A DNA stretch of 64,000 bases from Chryseobacterium indicum (GTDB taxonomy: Bacteria > Bacteroidota > Bacteroidia > Flavobacteriales > Weeksellaceae). The notes under the pieces were generated by a model. It searched no databases, had not been told where the DNA came from, and saw only the letters and a program-made list of their open reading frames with translations. The stretch covers positions 186,001 through 250,000 of the forward strand of contig NZ_JACSGT010000001.1 in the NCBI RefSeq assembly GCF_021504595.1. The letters are read 5' to 3'. Position 1 is the first letter of the stretch; each line of letters opens with the position of its first letter. The translations under genes and the position numbers were made by a program. Shown piece after piece: positions 1 to 8,431 of this stretch.

Positions 1-39
1 GGATATGATGTTGAGGTGACTGAAATGGTGCAGCTATAA
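1..39 (+). CDS. 3' end of an unidentified gene (partial)
   Basis: From base 1 the first frame is open for 12 codons and stops with TAA at 37-39. It reads into the window from upstream and ends just before a hairpin-rich spacer. The 12 residues are too few to identify a family, and it could be a chance open stretch. Confidence 0.3.
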   Translation, partial: GYDVEVTEMVQL

Positions 40-42
40 AAT

Positions 43-131
43 GTGAATTGTGAATGGTCAATTTTGCTCTGCAAGTGAATTTTTACAATGCTAAAATTGA
101 TAATGAAATGAATTCACTGTTGACAATTCAC
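43..131. repeat. Intergenic inverted repeat
   Basis: The arms GTGAATTGT (43-51) and ACAATTCAC (123-131) are exact reverse complements, flanking AT-rich DNA with further TGAAT/ATTCA words. No open frame is present. It looks like a short intergenic hairpin repeat between the upstream gene and fmt. Confidence 0.35.
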
Positions 132-133
132 TC

Positions 134-181
134 CGACGAAATAAAAATGGCTTGAGAAATCAAGCCATTTTTATTTCGTCG
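134..181. terminator. Bidirectional terminator, perfect 22-bp stem
   Basis: Bases 134-155 and 160-181 are perfect reverse complements around a GAAA tetraloop. The stem carries A-rich and T-rich flanks, so it can terminate on both strands. It overlaps the last codons and stop (160-162) of fmt, so the stop codon lies inside the hairpin. Confidence 0.8.
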
Positions 182-1107
182 AAATTCCTGAAACCGTTCA
201 GAAAATCTTTGATGTTCATTCTCTTTTTTCCTTCAAGCTGTAATTCTGATGGAAAATATTCTCCGTCTTGGGTAAAAATCTTAAATCCGGTTTTAGAGAT
301 TTCCAAACTTCCGGCTGTTTTTCCATGATCCGAAATTTCAAATTTTCCACCGAAAATTTTAAGTCCTTTTTCTTCTTCGCCTATCTTTAAAGTGGTGAAC
401 GCTGCAGGATAAGGAGACATTCCCAAAATAAACTGATGAATTCCTTTCGAATTTTTCGTCCAGTCGATTCTTGTATCTTCTTTAAAAATTTTAAATGCAT
501 TTTTCGGATGCTCAACTTGAGGCTGTGGTTTTTCTGTAATTGAGTTTTCAGCCAATCCGTTTAATGTTCTTACCACGAGTTCAGAGCCCATTTCCATGAG
601 TCTGTCGTGAAGGCTTCCTGCGTTTTCGTCCGGTAAAATAGGAAGTTCTTCCTGAAGCAGAATATTTCCTTCATCTATTTTTTCATTGATAAAAAAGGTT
701 GTAGCTCCTGATTTTTCTTCACCGTTGATAATTGCGTAATTGATGGGTGCTGCACCTCTGTAATCGGGGAGTAAAGAAGCATGAAGGTTGAAAGTTCCCA
801 TTTTTGGCATTTCAAACAAAACTTTCGGCATCATTCTGAAAGCGACCACTACAAAAACATCGGCTTCCAGTTTTCTCAATTCCTCTAAAAACTCGGGATT
901 TCTAAGCTTTTCAGGCTGAAAAACAGGAAGATTATTTTCTACGGCAAAAACTTTTACCGGAGACTGACTGATTTTTTGTCCTCGTCCGCTCGCTTTATCT
1001 GCAACCGTTACAACGCCCACAACTTCGTGATGAGAATGATGAATGGCTTCCAGAGAAGCTTTGGCAAACTCCGGAGTTCCTAAAAATACAACTTTCAATG
1101 ATTTCAT
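160..1107 (-). CDS. fmt: Methionyl-tRNA formyltransferase
   Basis: Transfers a formyl group from 10-formyl-THF to initiator Met-tRNA in the cytoplasm. The 315-aa protein has the usual family length. The N-terminal Rossmann formyltransferase domain starts with VVFLGTPEFA. The catalytic motif NLHASLLPDYRGAAP gives Asn107 and His109, and IDEG supplies Asp145, matching the Asn-His-Asp set of the E. coli enzyme. A C-terminal OB-like domain follows (about 205-300). It points the same way as recQ, about 100 bp downstream of it. The stop codon sits inside the terminator hairpin. Identification is secure. Confidence 0.97.
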   Translation of the reverse strand: MKSLKVVFLGTPEFAKASLEAIHHSHHEVVGVVTVADKASGRGQKISQSPVKVFAVENNLPVFQPEKLRNPEFLEELRKLEADVFVVVAFRMMPKVLFEMPKMGTFNLHASLLPDYRGAAPINYAIINGEEKSGATTFFINEKIDEGNILLQEELPILPDENAGSLHDRLMEMGSELVVRTLNGLAENSITEKPQPQVEHPKNAFKIFKEDTRIDWTKNSKGIHQFILGMSPYPAAFTTLKIGEEEKGLKIFGGKFEISDHGKTAGSLEISKTGFKIFTQDGEYFPSELQLEGKKRMNIKDFLNGFRNFDEIKMA

Positions 1108-1205
1108 ACTGCAAAGATAAGGTCTTTGAGGAAGGATTGAAAGATTTGATTTTAAAATTGGCAGTTGGAATCAGAAAAATGTAATGCTGAGCTTACTGAA
1201 GTATC

Positions 1206-3107
1206 TTAAGCCAAAGCATACGTTCTGAAATTCAGCATTTTTACTTTTCCGGTATCCAGAAGAAAAATTAAATTTTCCAGAATATTCTCTTTTGAATGAT
1301 AGCTCAACTGAATAGAAAGCTCTTCAATGGTTGAAGGTCTTTTGCCGAGCAGATTCAGAATCTGGTGTGAAATATTTTTCCCGAAGATTGACTGTTTATT
1401 TCGCTCACAGACAGAGCATTGCCCACAGTTTTTAGCATTTTTTTCACCGAAATAGTTTAGGATGAGCTTCATTTTACAGTATTTTTCATCTTCGATGTAA
1501 AATTTCATTTCTTCCCACTTCTGGATTTTATTTTTCTGAATATGTTCAAAAAGTTTCCAGTACACAGAGCTGTTTAATCTTTCATCTCTTGGTTTCAGAA
1601 ATTTTACGCTGGTTAAAGCACCATCAATATATTCCACATATCCTTTTTGCTGAAGCTCTTTTAGTCTTTCTTTTATTAATTCAACACTTGATCCGATTTT
1701 TCCGCTTACCTGCTGTTCGCTGAACATCACTTTATGCGTAGTAATTCCAGAAATCGTACGAAGCATCAGTTCTAAAAAATAGGAATCTTTTCGAGGAAGC
1801 TGATCGATTTCATGGGCTTCCATCAAAAGTTGTAGTGATGAAAGACTTTTATGTTCGTTAAAATAGATAATTTCCTGATTGTGAAGAAAATTGAGAACAT
1901 TTCTGATCTTCGCATTCGAAAGTTTCGTGAAATTATAAATTCCGTTGATATTCAGTTGAAAAACTTTTTCCGGAAGTTCAAATTCGGCAACCTGAAAAAT
2001 AGAGTAGAGGTAAGTAACGATTTTTAAAAATTCAGCTTTATTGGGAATCTGGTTCTTTAAAATCTGATCAAAATTTAAAAGTTCCTGCTTATTCCAAAGC
2101 AGAAATGCAAAACTTTCTTTTCCGTCTCTTCCGGAACGCCCGATTTCCTGATAATAATTTTCAATGGAAGGAGCAGGAGAGTAGTGAAGCACAAAACGTA
2201 CATTATCCTTATCAATTCCCATCCCGAAAGCATTGGTGGAAATTAAAACATGATTATTGCTTCTGTTCCAGGTTTCCTGTTTTGCGTTTTTTTCTTTGGT
2301 TGATAAACCTGCGTGAAAGTAATCTACATTTTTAAGCTGATTTTTTTTCAGAAATTCACTGAGAAGTTCAGCCTCTTTTCTGGTTCTTACATAAACGATT
2401 CCCGATTCGTTGGAGAATTTTAAAATATCAAAGACTTTCTGAAATTTATCCGAAACTTCTTCCATGAAAATTTTAATATTGTCTCTTTTAAAACTTTTCT
2501 GAAAAACCTGCGGATTTTTTAATTCCAGTTTTAATTTTATTTCCTGCAGAACTTTTGGCGTTGCGGTTGCGGTTAAAGCCAGACACGGAATTTCAGGATT
2601 GTTTTTTCTGAATTCTTTGATATTCTGATAACTCGGACGGAAATCCTGTCCCCACTCTGAGATGCAATGCGCTTCATCTACTGCAATGAATGACAGTTCG
2701 ATTTCTTCAATATTCTGCAGAAACTGTTTATTGGTAATTCGTTCGGGAGAAACATACAGCAACTTTGTCAGGCCTTCTTTGCATCGGTCATAGATATTTT
2801 CAGCATCATATTCATCCAGTTCCGAAGACAGATATTCTGCTTCGATTCCTCTTGATTTCAATTGGTTTACCTGATCTTTCATCAATGCCAGTAAAGGGGA
2901 AATAACCAGACAGGTTCCTTCTTTTAATAAAGCAGGAAGCTGATAGCAAAGCGATTTCCCGGCTCCGGTCGGCAGAAGAACAAGAGTGTCTTTTTCATTG
3001 ATAACAGAATCGATAATCGCTTCCTGAGAATCCCGAAAACCATCATAACCCCAGAAATGTTTCAGGGTTTTAAATTTTAGCTCTTGAAAATCTTGCTGAG
3101 AAATCAT
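1206..3107 (-). CDS. recQ: ATP-dependent DNA helicase, RecQ family (no HRDC domain)
   Basis: A 3'-5' SF2 helicase for recombination and repair. From the chosen start it has 633 aa. Walker A is LLPTGAGKS (Lys near 51), motif II is DEAH (about 144-147) followed by the RecQ aromatic-rich loop, and GIDKDNVRFV with QEIGRSGRDG marks the second RecA lobe. A four-Cys zinc site (C, then CGQCSVC) and a short winged helix follow. There is no HRDC domain, as in the shorter RecQ paralogues of Bacteroidota. An ATG at 3137 would add ten aromatic-rich residues, but that start overlaps the terminator of the upstream OmpA gene, so I prefer 3107. Confidence 0.93.
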   Translation of the reverse strand: MISQQDFQELKFKTLKHFWGYDGFRDSQEAIIDSVINEKDTLVLLPTGAGKSLCYQLPALLKEGTCLVISPLLALMKDQVNQLKSRGIEAEYLSSELDEYDAENIYDRCKEGLTKLLYVSPERITNKQFLQNIEEIELSFIAVDEAHCISEWGQDFRPSYQNIKEFRKNNPEIPCLALTATATPKVLQEIKLKLELKNPQVFQKSFKRDNIKIFMEEVSDKFQKVFDILKFSNESGIVYVRTRKEAELLSEFLKKNQLKNVDYFHAGLSTKEKNAKQETWNRSNNHVLISTNAFGMGIDKDNVRFVLHYSPAPSIENYYQEIGRSGRDGKESFAFLLWNKQELLNFDQILKNQIPNKAEFLKIVTYLYSIFQVAEFELPEKVFQLNINGIYNFTKLSNAKIRNVLNFLHNQEIIYFNEHKSLSSLQLLMEAHEIDQLPRKDSYFLELMLRTISGITTHKVMFSEQQVSGKIGSSVELIKERLKELQQKGYVEYIDGALTSVKFLKPRDERLNSSVYWKLFEHIQKNKIQKWEEMKFYIEDEKYCKMKLILNYFGEKNAKNCGQCSVCERNKQSIFGKNISHQILNLLGKRPSTIEELSIQLSYHSKENILENLIFLLDTGKVKMLNFRTYALA

Positions 3108-3135
3108 GGGATAAAAGTAATAAAAGTATTCCGAC

Positions 3136-3163
3136 AAAAAAAGCCACGCAATGCATGGCTTTT
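3136..3163 (-). terminator. Terminator of the OmpA-like gene
   Basis: AAAAGCCA (3139-3146) pairs with TGGCTTTT (3156-3163). On the minus strand it ends in a T-run (complement of 3136-3142). It lies 23 bp after the stop of the 3186-4646 gene and overlaps the longer recQ start, which argues against that start. Confidence 0.65.
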
Positions 3164-3185
3164 ATGTATTTAATAATAAATTTAA

Positions 3186-4646
3186 TTATTTAGCTTCGAA
3201 GTAAACTCTTCTGTTTGCTCTGTTTTTCCATTCAGGGCATTTTGTAGCAGGGTTACATTCAGGATACTTAAGATCTTTTTCACCTCTACCTACTGCATTT
3301 AATTTACCAGACTGAACTCCGTTTTTAATTAAATAATCTTTTACGTTGTTCGCTCTTCTTTCAGAAAGTTTTTGGTTATATGCATCAGAAGCTCTCGTAT
3401 CTGTTGCTCCAACTACTGTGTAAGATCCACTGGAAGAATTAATATAATTTACTGCGTTGTTAAGTATTGGAGTATTAGATGGTAAAATTCTGTCTGAATT
3501 CAGATCAAATTCAATTCCTTCCAGAGTCCTTGTAGAATCAGTTACAGGTCCAATCGGAGTAGGAGCTGTTGTAGGACAGCCTTGGTTTTCAACTGGTCCC
3601 GGAACGGTTACACACTTATCGTAAAGATCGATTACACCGTCAAGATCCGTATCAAGAGCTACACCTGCACCGTCCACTCTTGCACCTGCAGGAGTATCAA
3701 GCTGTCTGTCCCAATCGTCGCACACACCATCATTGTCAAGATCTCCTTTCTTACAAACTTCAATATCCTGGTTTTTGTTAGCCAAAACATCTAATTTATA
3801 GTAGATCTCCTGAAGCGGATCGTGCCACATTAAGTGAGATTCGTGTTTTCCAAGTTTAAGAGAAACCCCTAAAGTAGCATTAAAGAAGTTATCCGAAACC
3901 TGCTCTTCACGCTGGTTGATCGGATCGTATTTACGGCCTCCACCATCGAATTCATCATCTCCGGTCATTACATACATTAATCTACCTTCTATGTCGATTC
4001 TTCTGTTTACTTTAAATTTCACACCGGCACCTGCCTGAGCGAACATTGAACCAAGCTGGAACGGCTTAATTTCCGCAGCCAGTCTTTGTCCTTTTTCATC
4101 CTTCTGGAAAGCTCTGTATGCTATTGTTCCCACACCTGCATATCCGTGTAAAGCCCATCTGTAAGGAGAATGGTTATCAACTCTTCTGAATAGGTTTGAG
4201 AAGTTAATATCTCCTAATAATGAGATCGCATCATATTGCGTTCTTGCACCTACGTGCTGAGTTGCAGAGGCATCACTAGGGGCAGAATCTTTGGTATTGA
4301 ACCATCCTTGTCTGGTTTCACCTCTGTCATATTGTAAATTAATACCAAAAGCATGAGTAATAGCTTTATCAATACTCACATATGCAGAATAACCAAAAAG
4401 GTTTTTACCGTTTCCGTTTTTTATAGATGTTAAATCTGAAGACTGCATTAAAGGTACACCAGCACCGAAAGAGATTGCCCAATCGTTAAAACGTTTAGAT
4501 TTATTGGTAAACGGGGAAACATTTGCAGAGCCCGATGAGAACGTATTTGGATATTGCCCGTTTGAAACTACCGCAGTTGAGTCCTGTGCAAAGGCAACTG
4601 TAGGAACAGTAAGTGCTAATGCAACAATTGCTAAACTTAATTTCAT
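3186..4646 (-). CDS. OmpA family outer membrane protein
   Basis: 486 aa, exported (signal peptide ends near AFA-Q, residue 20). Residues about 50-270 form an OmpA/OprF-like eight-strand beta-barrel. Residues about 295-360 hold calcium-binding thrombospondin type-3 repeats (DNDGVCDDWD, DTDLDGVIDLYDKC). Residues about 375-486 are an OmpA peptidoglycan-binding domain with the NQKLSERRANNVKDYL helix and NRANRRVYFEAK end. It should anchor the outer membrane to the cell wall. It is the second of two tandem paralogues, 41 bp downstream of the first, and has its own terminator. Confidence 0.93.
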   Translation of the reverse strand: MKLSLAIVALALTVPTVAFAQDSTAVVSNGQYPNTFSSGSANVSPFTNKSKRFNDWAISFGAGVPLMQSSDLTSIKNGNGKNLFGYSAYVSIDKAITHAFGINLQYDRGETRQGWFNTKDSAPSDASATQHVGARTQYDAISLLGDINFSNLFRRVDNHSPYRWALHGYAGVGTIAYRAFQKDEKGQRLAAEIKPFQLGSMFAQAGAGVKFKVNRRIDIEGRLMYVMTGDDEFDGGGRKYDPINQREEQVSDNFFNATLGVSLKLGKHESHLMWHDPLQEIYYKLDVLANKNQDIEVCKKGDLDNDGVCDDWDRQLDTPAGARVDGAGVALDTDLDGVIDLYDKCVTVPGPVENQGCPTTAPTPIGPVTDSTRTLEGIEFDLNSDRILPSNTPILNNAVNYINSSSGSYTVVGATDTRASDAYNQKLSERRANNVKDYLIKNGVQSGKLNAVGRGEKDLKYPECNPATKCPEWKNRANRRVYFEAK

Positions 4647-4687
4647 AGTGTATTTTTTATTTAGTTAATTAAATGATTTAGTTATAG

Positions 4688-5803
4688 TTATTTAGTTGTA
4701 GTTGGACAACCTTGGTTTTCAACCGGTCCCGGAACCGTTACACACTTATCATATAAATCGATTACGCCATCCAGATCCATGTCTAAAGCAACTCCGGCTC
4801 CGTCTACTCTTGCTCCTGCAGGAGTATCAAGCTGTCTGTCCCAATCGTCACATACTCCGTCGTTATCAAGATCTCCTTTTTCACAAACTACAAGATCTGT
4901 ACTTTTATTTTCCAGAACGTAGGCTCTGTAATAAGCTTCCTGAAGAGGATCATGCCATGCAAGGTGAGAATTGTGTTTTCCTAATTTGAAAGAAACTCCC
5001 AGGTTAACAGTCCATGCATTGTCTGATCTTCTTTTATTAAGCATGTTATATTTTGAAACTTTTGAAGTAACATCATAATCTGCCGGACCTGCGTTACCAC
5101 CACCATCGAATTCATCATCTCCACTGATGATATACATGGTTCTTGCTTCAATGTCTATAAGTTTCGAAACTTTATACTTCAAACCGGCACCAAACTGATA
5201 ATAAACTGAGTTGATGTCTAATTTTTGGTTGATAAATAAAGGAATTCTAGCGGGAGTAGTACTCCATCTGAACTCATTATTATCATATAAAGAGGTATTA
5301 TAGTTCATTAAACCGATACCTGCATAACCGTGCAATGCCCATCTGTATGGAGAATGATTGTCTACTCTTCTTAAGAGATTAGAAAAGTTAACATCTCCCA
5401 TTAAAGCAACCTGATTATATTTTGTTTTTGCTTCTGCAACCCCGGCAGCTACACCTGCAGCTCCTTCAAGCTGCCCTCTCTGATTGGTTTCACCTCTCTG
5501 ATAAATAAGGCTGATTCCTACAACGTGGTTAATCTGTTTGTCTAAGCTTACATAAGTGTTGTATCCCCAGTTGATCTTTTTATCTGTAATAGATTTAAGA
5601 TCGGAGTGTACCATAAAAGCAGCACCTCCACCTACTGATACAGACCAGTCGTTAAATCGTTTAGCTTTTGTGTCGAAAGGTTGAACATTGGCAGAACCTG
5701 AAGAGAATGTATTTGGATACCTATCATTTGAAGTAACAGCTATACTATCTTGTGCGTAAGCAGCGATAGGCAACGTAGCCAATAATAATAAACCTAATTT
5801 CAT
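4688..5803 (-). CDS. OmpA-like barrel protein lacking the peptidoglycan-binding domain
   Basis: 371 aa with a signal peptide (MKLGLLLLATLPIAAYAQ). It is a clear paralogue of the neighbouring OmpA: both share NTFSSGSANV, HSPYRWALHGYAG, SGDDEFDGGG and nearly identical type-3 repeats. It stops at NQGCPTTTK, exactly where the neighbour's linker to the OmpA domain begins. It therefore has barrel plus calcium-repeat region only. The reading frame is intact, so this is a shorter paralogue, not a visible frameshift. The start follows a short AT-rich gap after folK. Confidence 0.88.
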   Translation of the reverse strand: MKLGLLLLATLPIAAYAQDSIAVTSNDRYPNTFSSGSANVQPFDTKAKRFNDWSVSVGGGAAFMVHSDLKSITDKKINWGYNTYVSLDKQINHVVGISLIYQRGETNQRGQLEGAAGVAAGVAEAKTKYNQVALMGDVNFSNLLRRVDNHSPYRWALHGYAGIGLMNYNTSLYDNNEFRWSTTPARIPLFINQKLDINSVYYQFGAGLKYKVSKLIDIEARTMYIISGDDEFDGGGNAGPADYDVTSKVSKYNMLNKRRSDNAWTVNLGVSFKLGKHNSHLAWHDPLQEAYYRAYVLENKSTDLVVCEKGDLDNDGVCDDWDRQLDTPAGARVDGAGVALDMDLDGVIDLYDKCVTVPGPVENQGCPTTTK

Positions 5804-5820
5804 ACAATATGTTTTATGTT

Positions 5821-6240
5821 TTATTTGATAAAATGTTTTAATAATGTTCTGGAAAATTCTCTTTCAAAAAGATGCTTTTTGTGAGGGATTTCCAATCTTT
5901 CTGATACAAATTTTAATTCATTATAAGTAACGATATCTATGTCTATTACTCTATCAGAATATCCTCCTGAAGCTTTAGAATCGTTAGTTCTTCCCATTTC
6001 TTGCTCAATACTTTTAACAAAATCAAGCAGTTGAATAGGCGAAAGATGAGTCAACATTATCAGTGCAATATTACAAAAAATATTAGAACTGGCAAATTCT
6101 ACAGGCTCGGATATTAAAAATTCACTTAATTTTAATATTTCATTTCCACCATTTTGCAGTTTTTTTATAGCGGTTTCTAGATTTTTTTTTTGATCTCCAA
6201 GATTACTTCCGAGTAACAAAACGACTTTATGTTGCGACAT
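5821..6240 (-). CDS. folK: 2-amino-4-hydroxy-6-hydroxymethyldihydropteridine pyrophosphokinase
   Basis: Moves pyrophosphate from ATP to 6-hydroxymethyl-7,8-dihydropterin in folate synthesis (cytoplasm). The 139-aa protein begins with the family's LLLGSNLGD motif and has the DRVIDIDIVTYN signature with metal-binding Asp100 and Asp102. It is slightly shorter than the common 155-165 aa. It diverges from sppA with only 20 bp between start codons. A TATATTTG element inside sppA (6289-6296, minus strand) is a possible promoter. Confidence 0.93.
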   Translation of the reverse strand: MSQHKVVLLLGSNLGDQKKNLETAIKKLQNGGNEILKLSEFLISEPVEFASSNIFCNIALIMLTHLSPIQLLDFVKSIEQEMGRTNDSKASGGYSDRVIDIDIVTYNELKFVSERLEIPHKKHLFEREFSRTLLKHFIK

Positions 6241-6260
6241 ATTATTAAAATGATTGATTT

Positions 6261-8018
6261 ATGAAAAGTTTTTTTAAAAATGTACTGGCAAATATAGTGG
6301 CAATTGTCATCTTATGCGCTGTGTTTTTCTTCTTTTTCGTCATCATGCTTGTGTTCAGCGCGATGGGAAGTGAGAAATCCGTAGTGGTAAAGAAAAATTC
6401 TGTCCTTACGATTAATTTAAAAACCAATATAATAGATAGTCCTACAGAAGAGCAGAAAGGACTTTTTAATATTAGCGAACAGACAAAAAATGTGTTGATT
6501 TATGATGCTATTGAAGCCATCGAAAAAGCAAAAACCGACGATAATATCAAAGGAATAAGCATTGAAGCCGATTATTTAAATGCAGGAATTACTCAGATTG
6601 ACGATCTAAGAAATGCTATTCAGGATTTTAAAAAGAGCGGGAAATTTGTTTATGCTTATGGAAATACGGTTTCTCAGGCGGCTTATTATTTAGGATCGGT
6701 TGCAGATCAGTATTATCTTAATCCTTCGGGAATGATCGAGCTTAAAGGTCTGGCAACAGAAGTCGCTTTTTATAAAGATTTTGCCGATAAATACGGAATC
6801 GGGATTGAAGTCATCCGTCACGGAAAATTTAAATCTGCTGTTGAACCTTTTCTGAGAAACGATATTTCTCCGGAAAATAAAGAACAGTTAAGCACACTTT
6901 TAAATGATATCTGGAAAAACACTTCTTCAAGAATGGCGGTTTCAAGAAAAATAGATACGGCACAGTTCAGAACGGTGGTCGACAGTCTTTACGGGATGAT
7001 TCCTGATTTAAGTTTAAAATATAAACTGGCAGATAAGCTTATTCAGAAAACAGAATACGACCAGATCATCAAATCTAAACTAAGTTTATCCGGAGATGAA
7101 AAATTGAATAAAATTTCTTTAGGTAAATATATTGCTTCTTATTCTGATGATGAAAAATCAGGAGACAGAGTCGCGGTTTTGTATGCTTCAGGTTCCATTA
7201 ACGGAGGAGACGATTACAATGATATCCATTCCGAGAAATATATTAAATACATTAAAGAGCTTCAGGATAATGATAAGGTGAAAGCAGTTGTTTTCAGAAT
7301 TAATTCTCCGGGAGGAAGTGCAAACGCTTCGGATGAGATTTTGTTTGAATTGCAGAAGTTGAAAAAGAAAAAACCATTAATTGTTTCCTTTGGAGATTAT
7401 GCGGCTTCCGGAGGGTATTATATTGCAATGGCGGCAGATAAAATTTATTCTGAACCTAATACACTTACAGGATCTATCGGAGTTTTCGGAGTAATTCCTT
7501 ATTTCAAAGATATTGCGAATAAAAACGGAATCCGTTCCGATATTGTCTCTACCAATGCGAATTCTCAATATTATTCTTCTTTAAACGGAGTTACGCCTTA
7601 CGGAGTAAGCTTAATTACCAGAAGTGTGGAAGGAACTTATAAAAGATTCGTGCATTTTGTAACACAGAACAGAAAACAGACGTTTGAGCAGATCGACAGT
7701 GTAGGAGGAGGAAGAGTATGGAGCGGAACAAGAGCAAAACAGATTGGTCTTGTGGATGAATTGGGAACATTGAATGATGCCGTAAAATTTGCTGCTCAAA
7801 AAGCAGGATTAAAATCTTACGAAGTTTCTTCTTATCCTAAAAGCATGACCCCTTTCGAGCAGATCTTTAAAGATCTTAATGAAGATGATATTTCTGCAAG
7901 AGTGGTGAAAAACAAAATCGGAAAAGCAAATTATGAACTCTTAGAACAGATCGTAGAGGAAAGAAAACTACAGTCTGAAGTAAAAATGGAAATGCCTTAC
8001 CAGATCAAAATCAACTAA
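6261..8018 (+). CDS. sppA: Signal peptide peptidase SppA, 67-kDa type
   Basis: A membrane-bound serine protease that degrades cleaved signal peptides. 585 aa with one N-terminal transmembrane segment (about 8-34). Two tandem ClpP-like S49 domains follow. The catalytic Lys is Lys191 in GKFKSAVEPF (E. coli Lys209), and the nucleophile Ser383 lies in YAASGGYYIAM (E. coli Ser409). This is the long two-domain form in which Lys and Ser come from different halves. It is divergent from folK and ends at a strong bidirectional terminator. Confidence 0.96.
   Translation: MKSFFKNVLANIVAIVILCAVFFFFFVIMLVFSAMGSEKSVVVKKNSVLTINLKTNIIDSPTEEQKGLFNISEQTKNVLIYDAIEAIEKAKTDDNIKGISIEADYLNAGITQIDDLRNAIQDFKKSGKFVYAYGNTVSQAAYYLGSVADQYYLNPSGMIELKGLATEVAFYKDFADKYGIGIEVIRHGKFKSAVEPFLRNDISPENKEQLSTLLNDIWKNTSSRMAVSRKIDTAQFRTVVDSLYGMIPDLSLKYKLADKLIQKTEYDQIIKSKLSLSGDEKLNKISLGKYIASYSDDEKSGDRVAVLYASGSINGGDDYNDIHSEKYIKYIKELQDNDKVKAVVFRINSPGGSANASDEILFELQKLKKKKPLIVSFGDYAASGGYYIAMAADKIYSEPNTLTGSIGVFGVIPYFKDIANKNGIRSDIVSTNANSQYYSSLNGVTPYGVSLITRSVEGTYKRFVHFVTQNRKQTFEQIDSVGGGRVWSGTRAKQIGLVDELGTLNDAVKFAAQKAGLKSYEVSSYPKSMTPFEQIFKDLNEDDISARVVKNKIGKANYELLEQIVEERKLQSEVKMEMPYQIKIN
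6289..6296 (-). promoter_or_regulatory. Possible folK promoter (-7 element)
   Basis: The minus strand reads TATATTTG, a match to the Bacteroidota TAnnTTTG box, about 50 bp before the folK start and inside the 5' part of sppA. No convincing -33 box is visible. Confidence 0.35.
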
Positions 8019-8041
8019 CTAAATTATATATATTTTACAAG

Positions 8042-8074
8042 AAACGGCGGATTTGAATTTCAAATCCGCCGTTT
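8042..8074. terminator. Bidirectional terminator between sppA and the GlsB-like gene
   Basis: AAACGGCGGATTTGA pairs with its reverse complement across 8042-8074 (about 15 bp, tiny loop), with A-rich and T-rich flanks. It lies between convergent genes and can serve both. Confidence 0.8.
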
Positions 8075-8096
8075 TAATTTTTTATCCTAATCGAGT

Positions 8097-8366
8097 TTAG
8101 CTTTTTTTGGTAAGCATTCCGTAAATCCACAGAACAATTAAAGCGCCTCCCACAGAAAATATAATGGGCCAGAAGTGAAACATTCTTTCGTCGCTTGCTC
8201 CGCCTCCTCCAAAAACAGCATTGGCAATAAATCCGCCTACTAAGGCACCTATAATTCCTAAAATACAGGTCATTAACCAACCCATGTTTTGTTTGCCCGG
8301 CATAATCATTTTAGCCAAAGCTCCTACAACTAGTCCAAAGATAATCCAAAGAATAAATGTAAACAT
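8097..8366 (-). CDS. GlsB/YeaQ/YmgE family membrane protein
   Basis: 89 aa with three hydrophobic helices (about 3-22, 27-50, 66-84). It has the Gly-rich pattern of the transglycosylase-associated family: GLVVGALAKMIMPGKQ, then GIIGALVGGFIANAVFGGGG. Members are small stress-linked inner-membrane proteins of unknown biochemical activity. The gene stands alone, about 50 bp downstream of ftsY on the same strand, and ends at the shared terminator. Confidence 0.85.
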   Translation of the reverse strand: MFTFILWIIFGLVVGALAKMIMPGKQNMGWLMTCILGIIGALVGGFIANAVFGGGGASDERMFHFWPIIFSVGGALIVLWIYGMLTKKS

Positions 8367-8431
8367 AATAATTATTTTTTTAAAATTAGTGTTAATAGAT
8401 ACAACTAATTTATAAAAAAAAATATTAGTTG

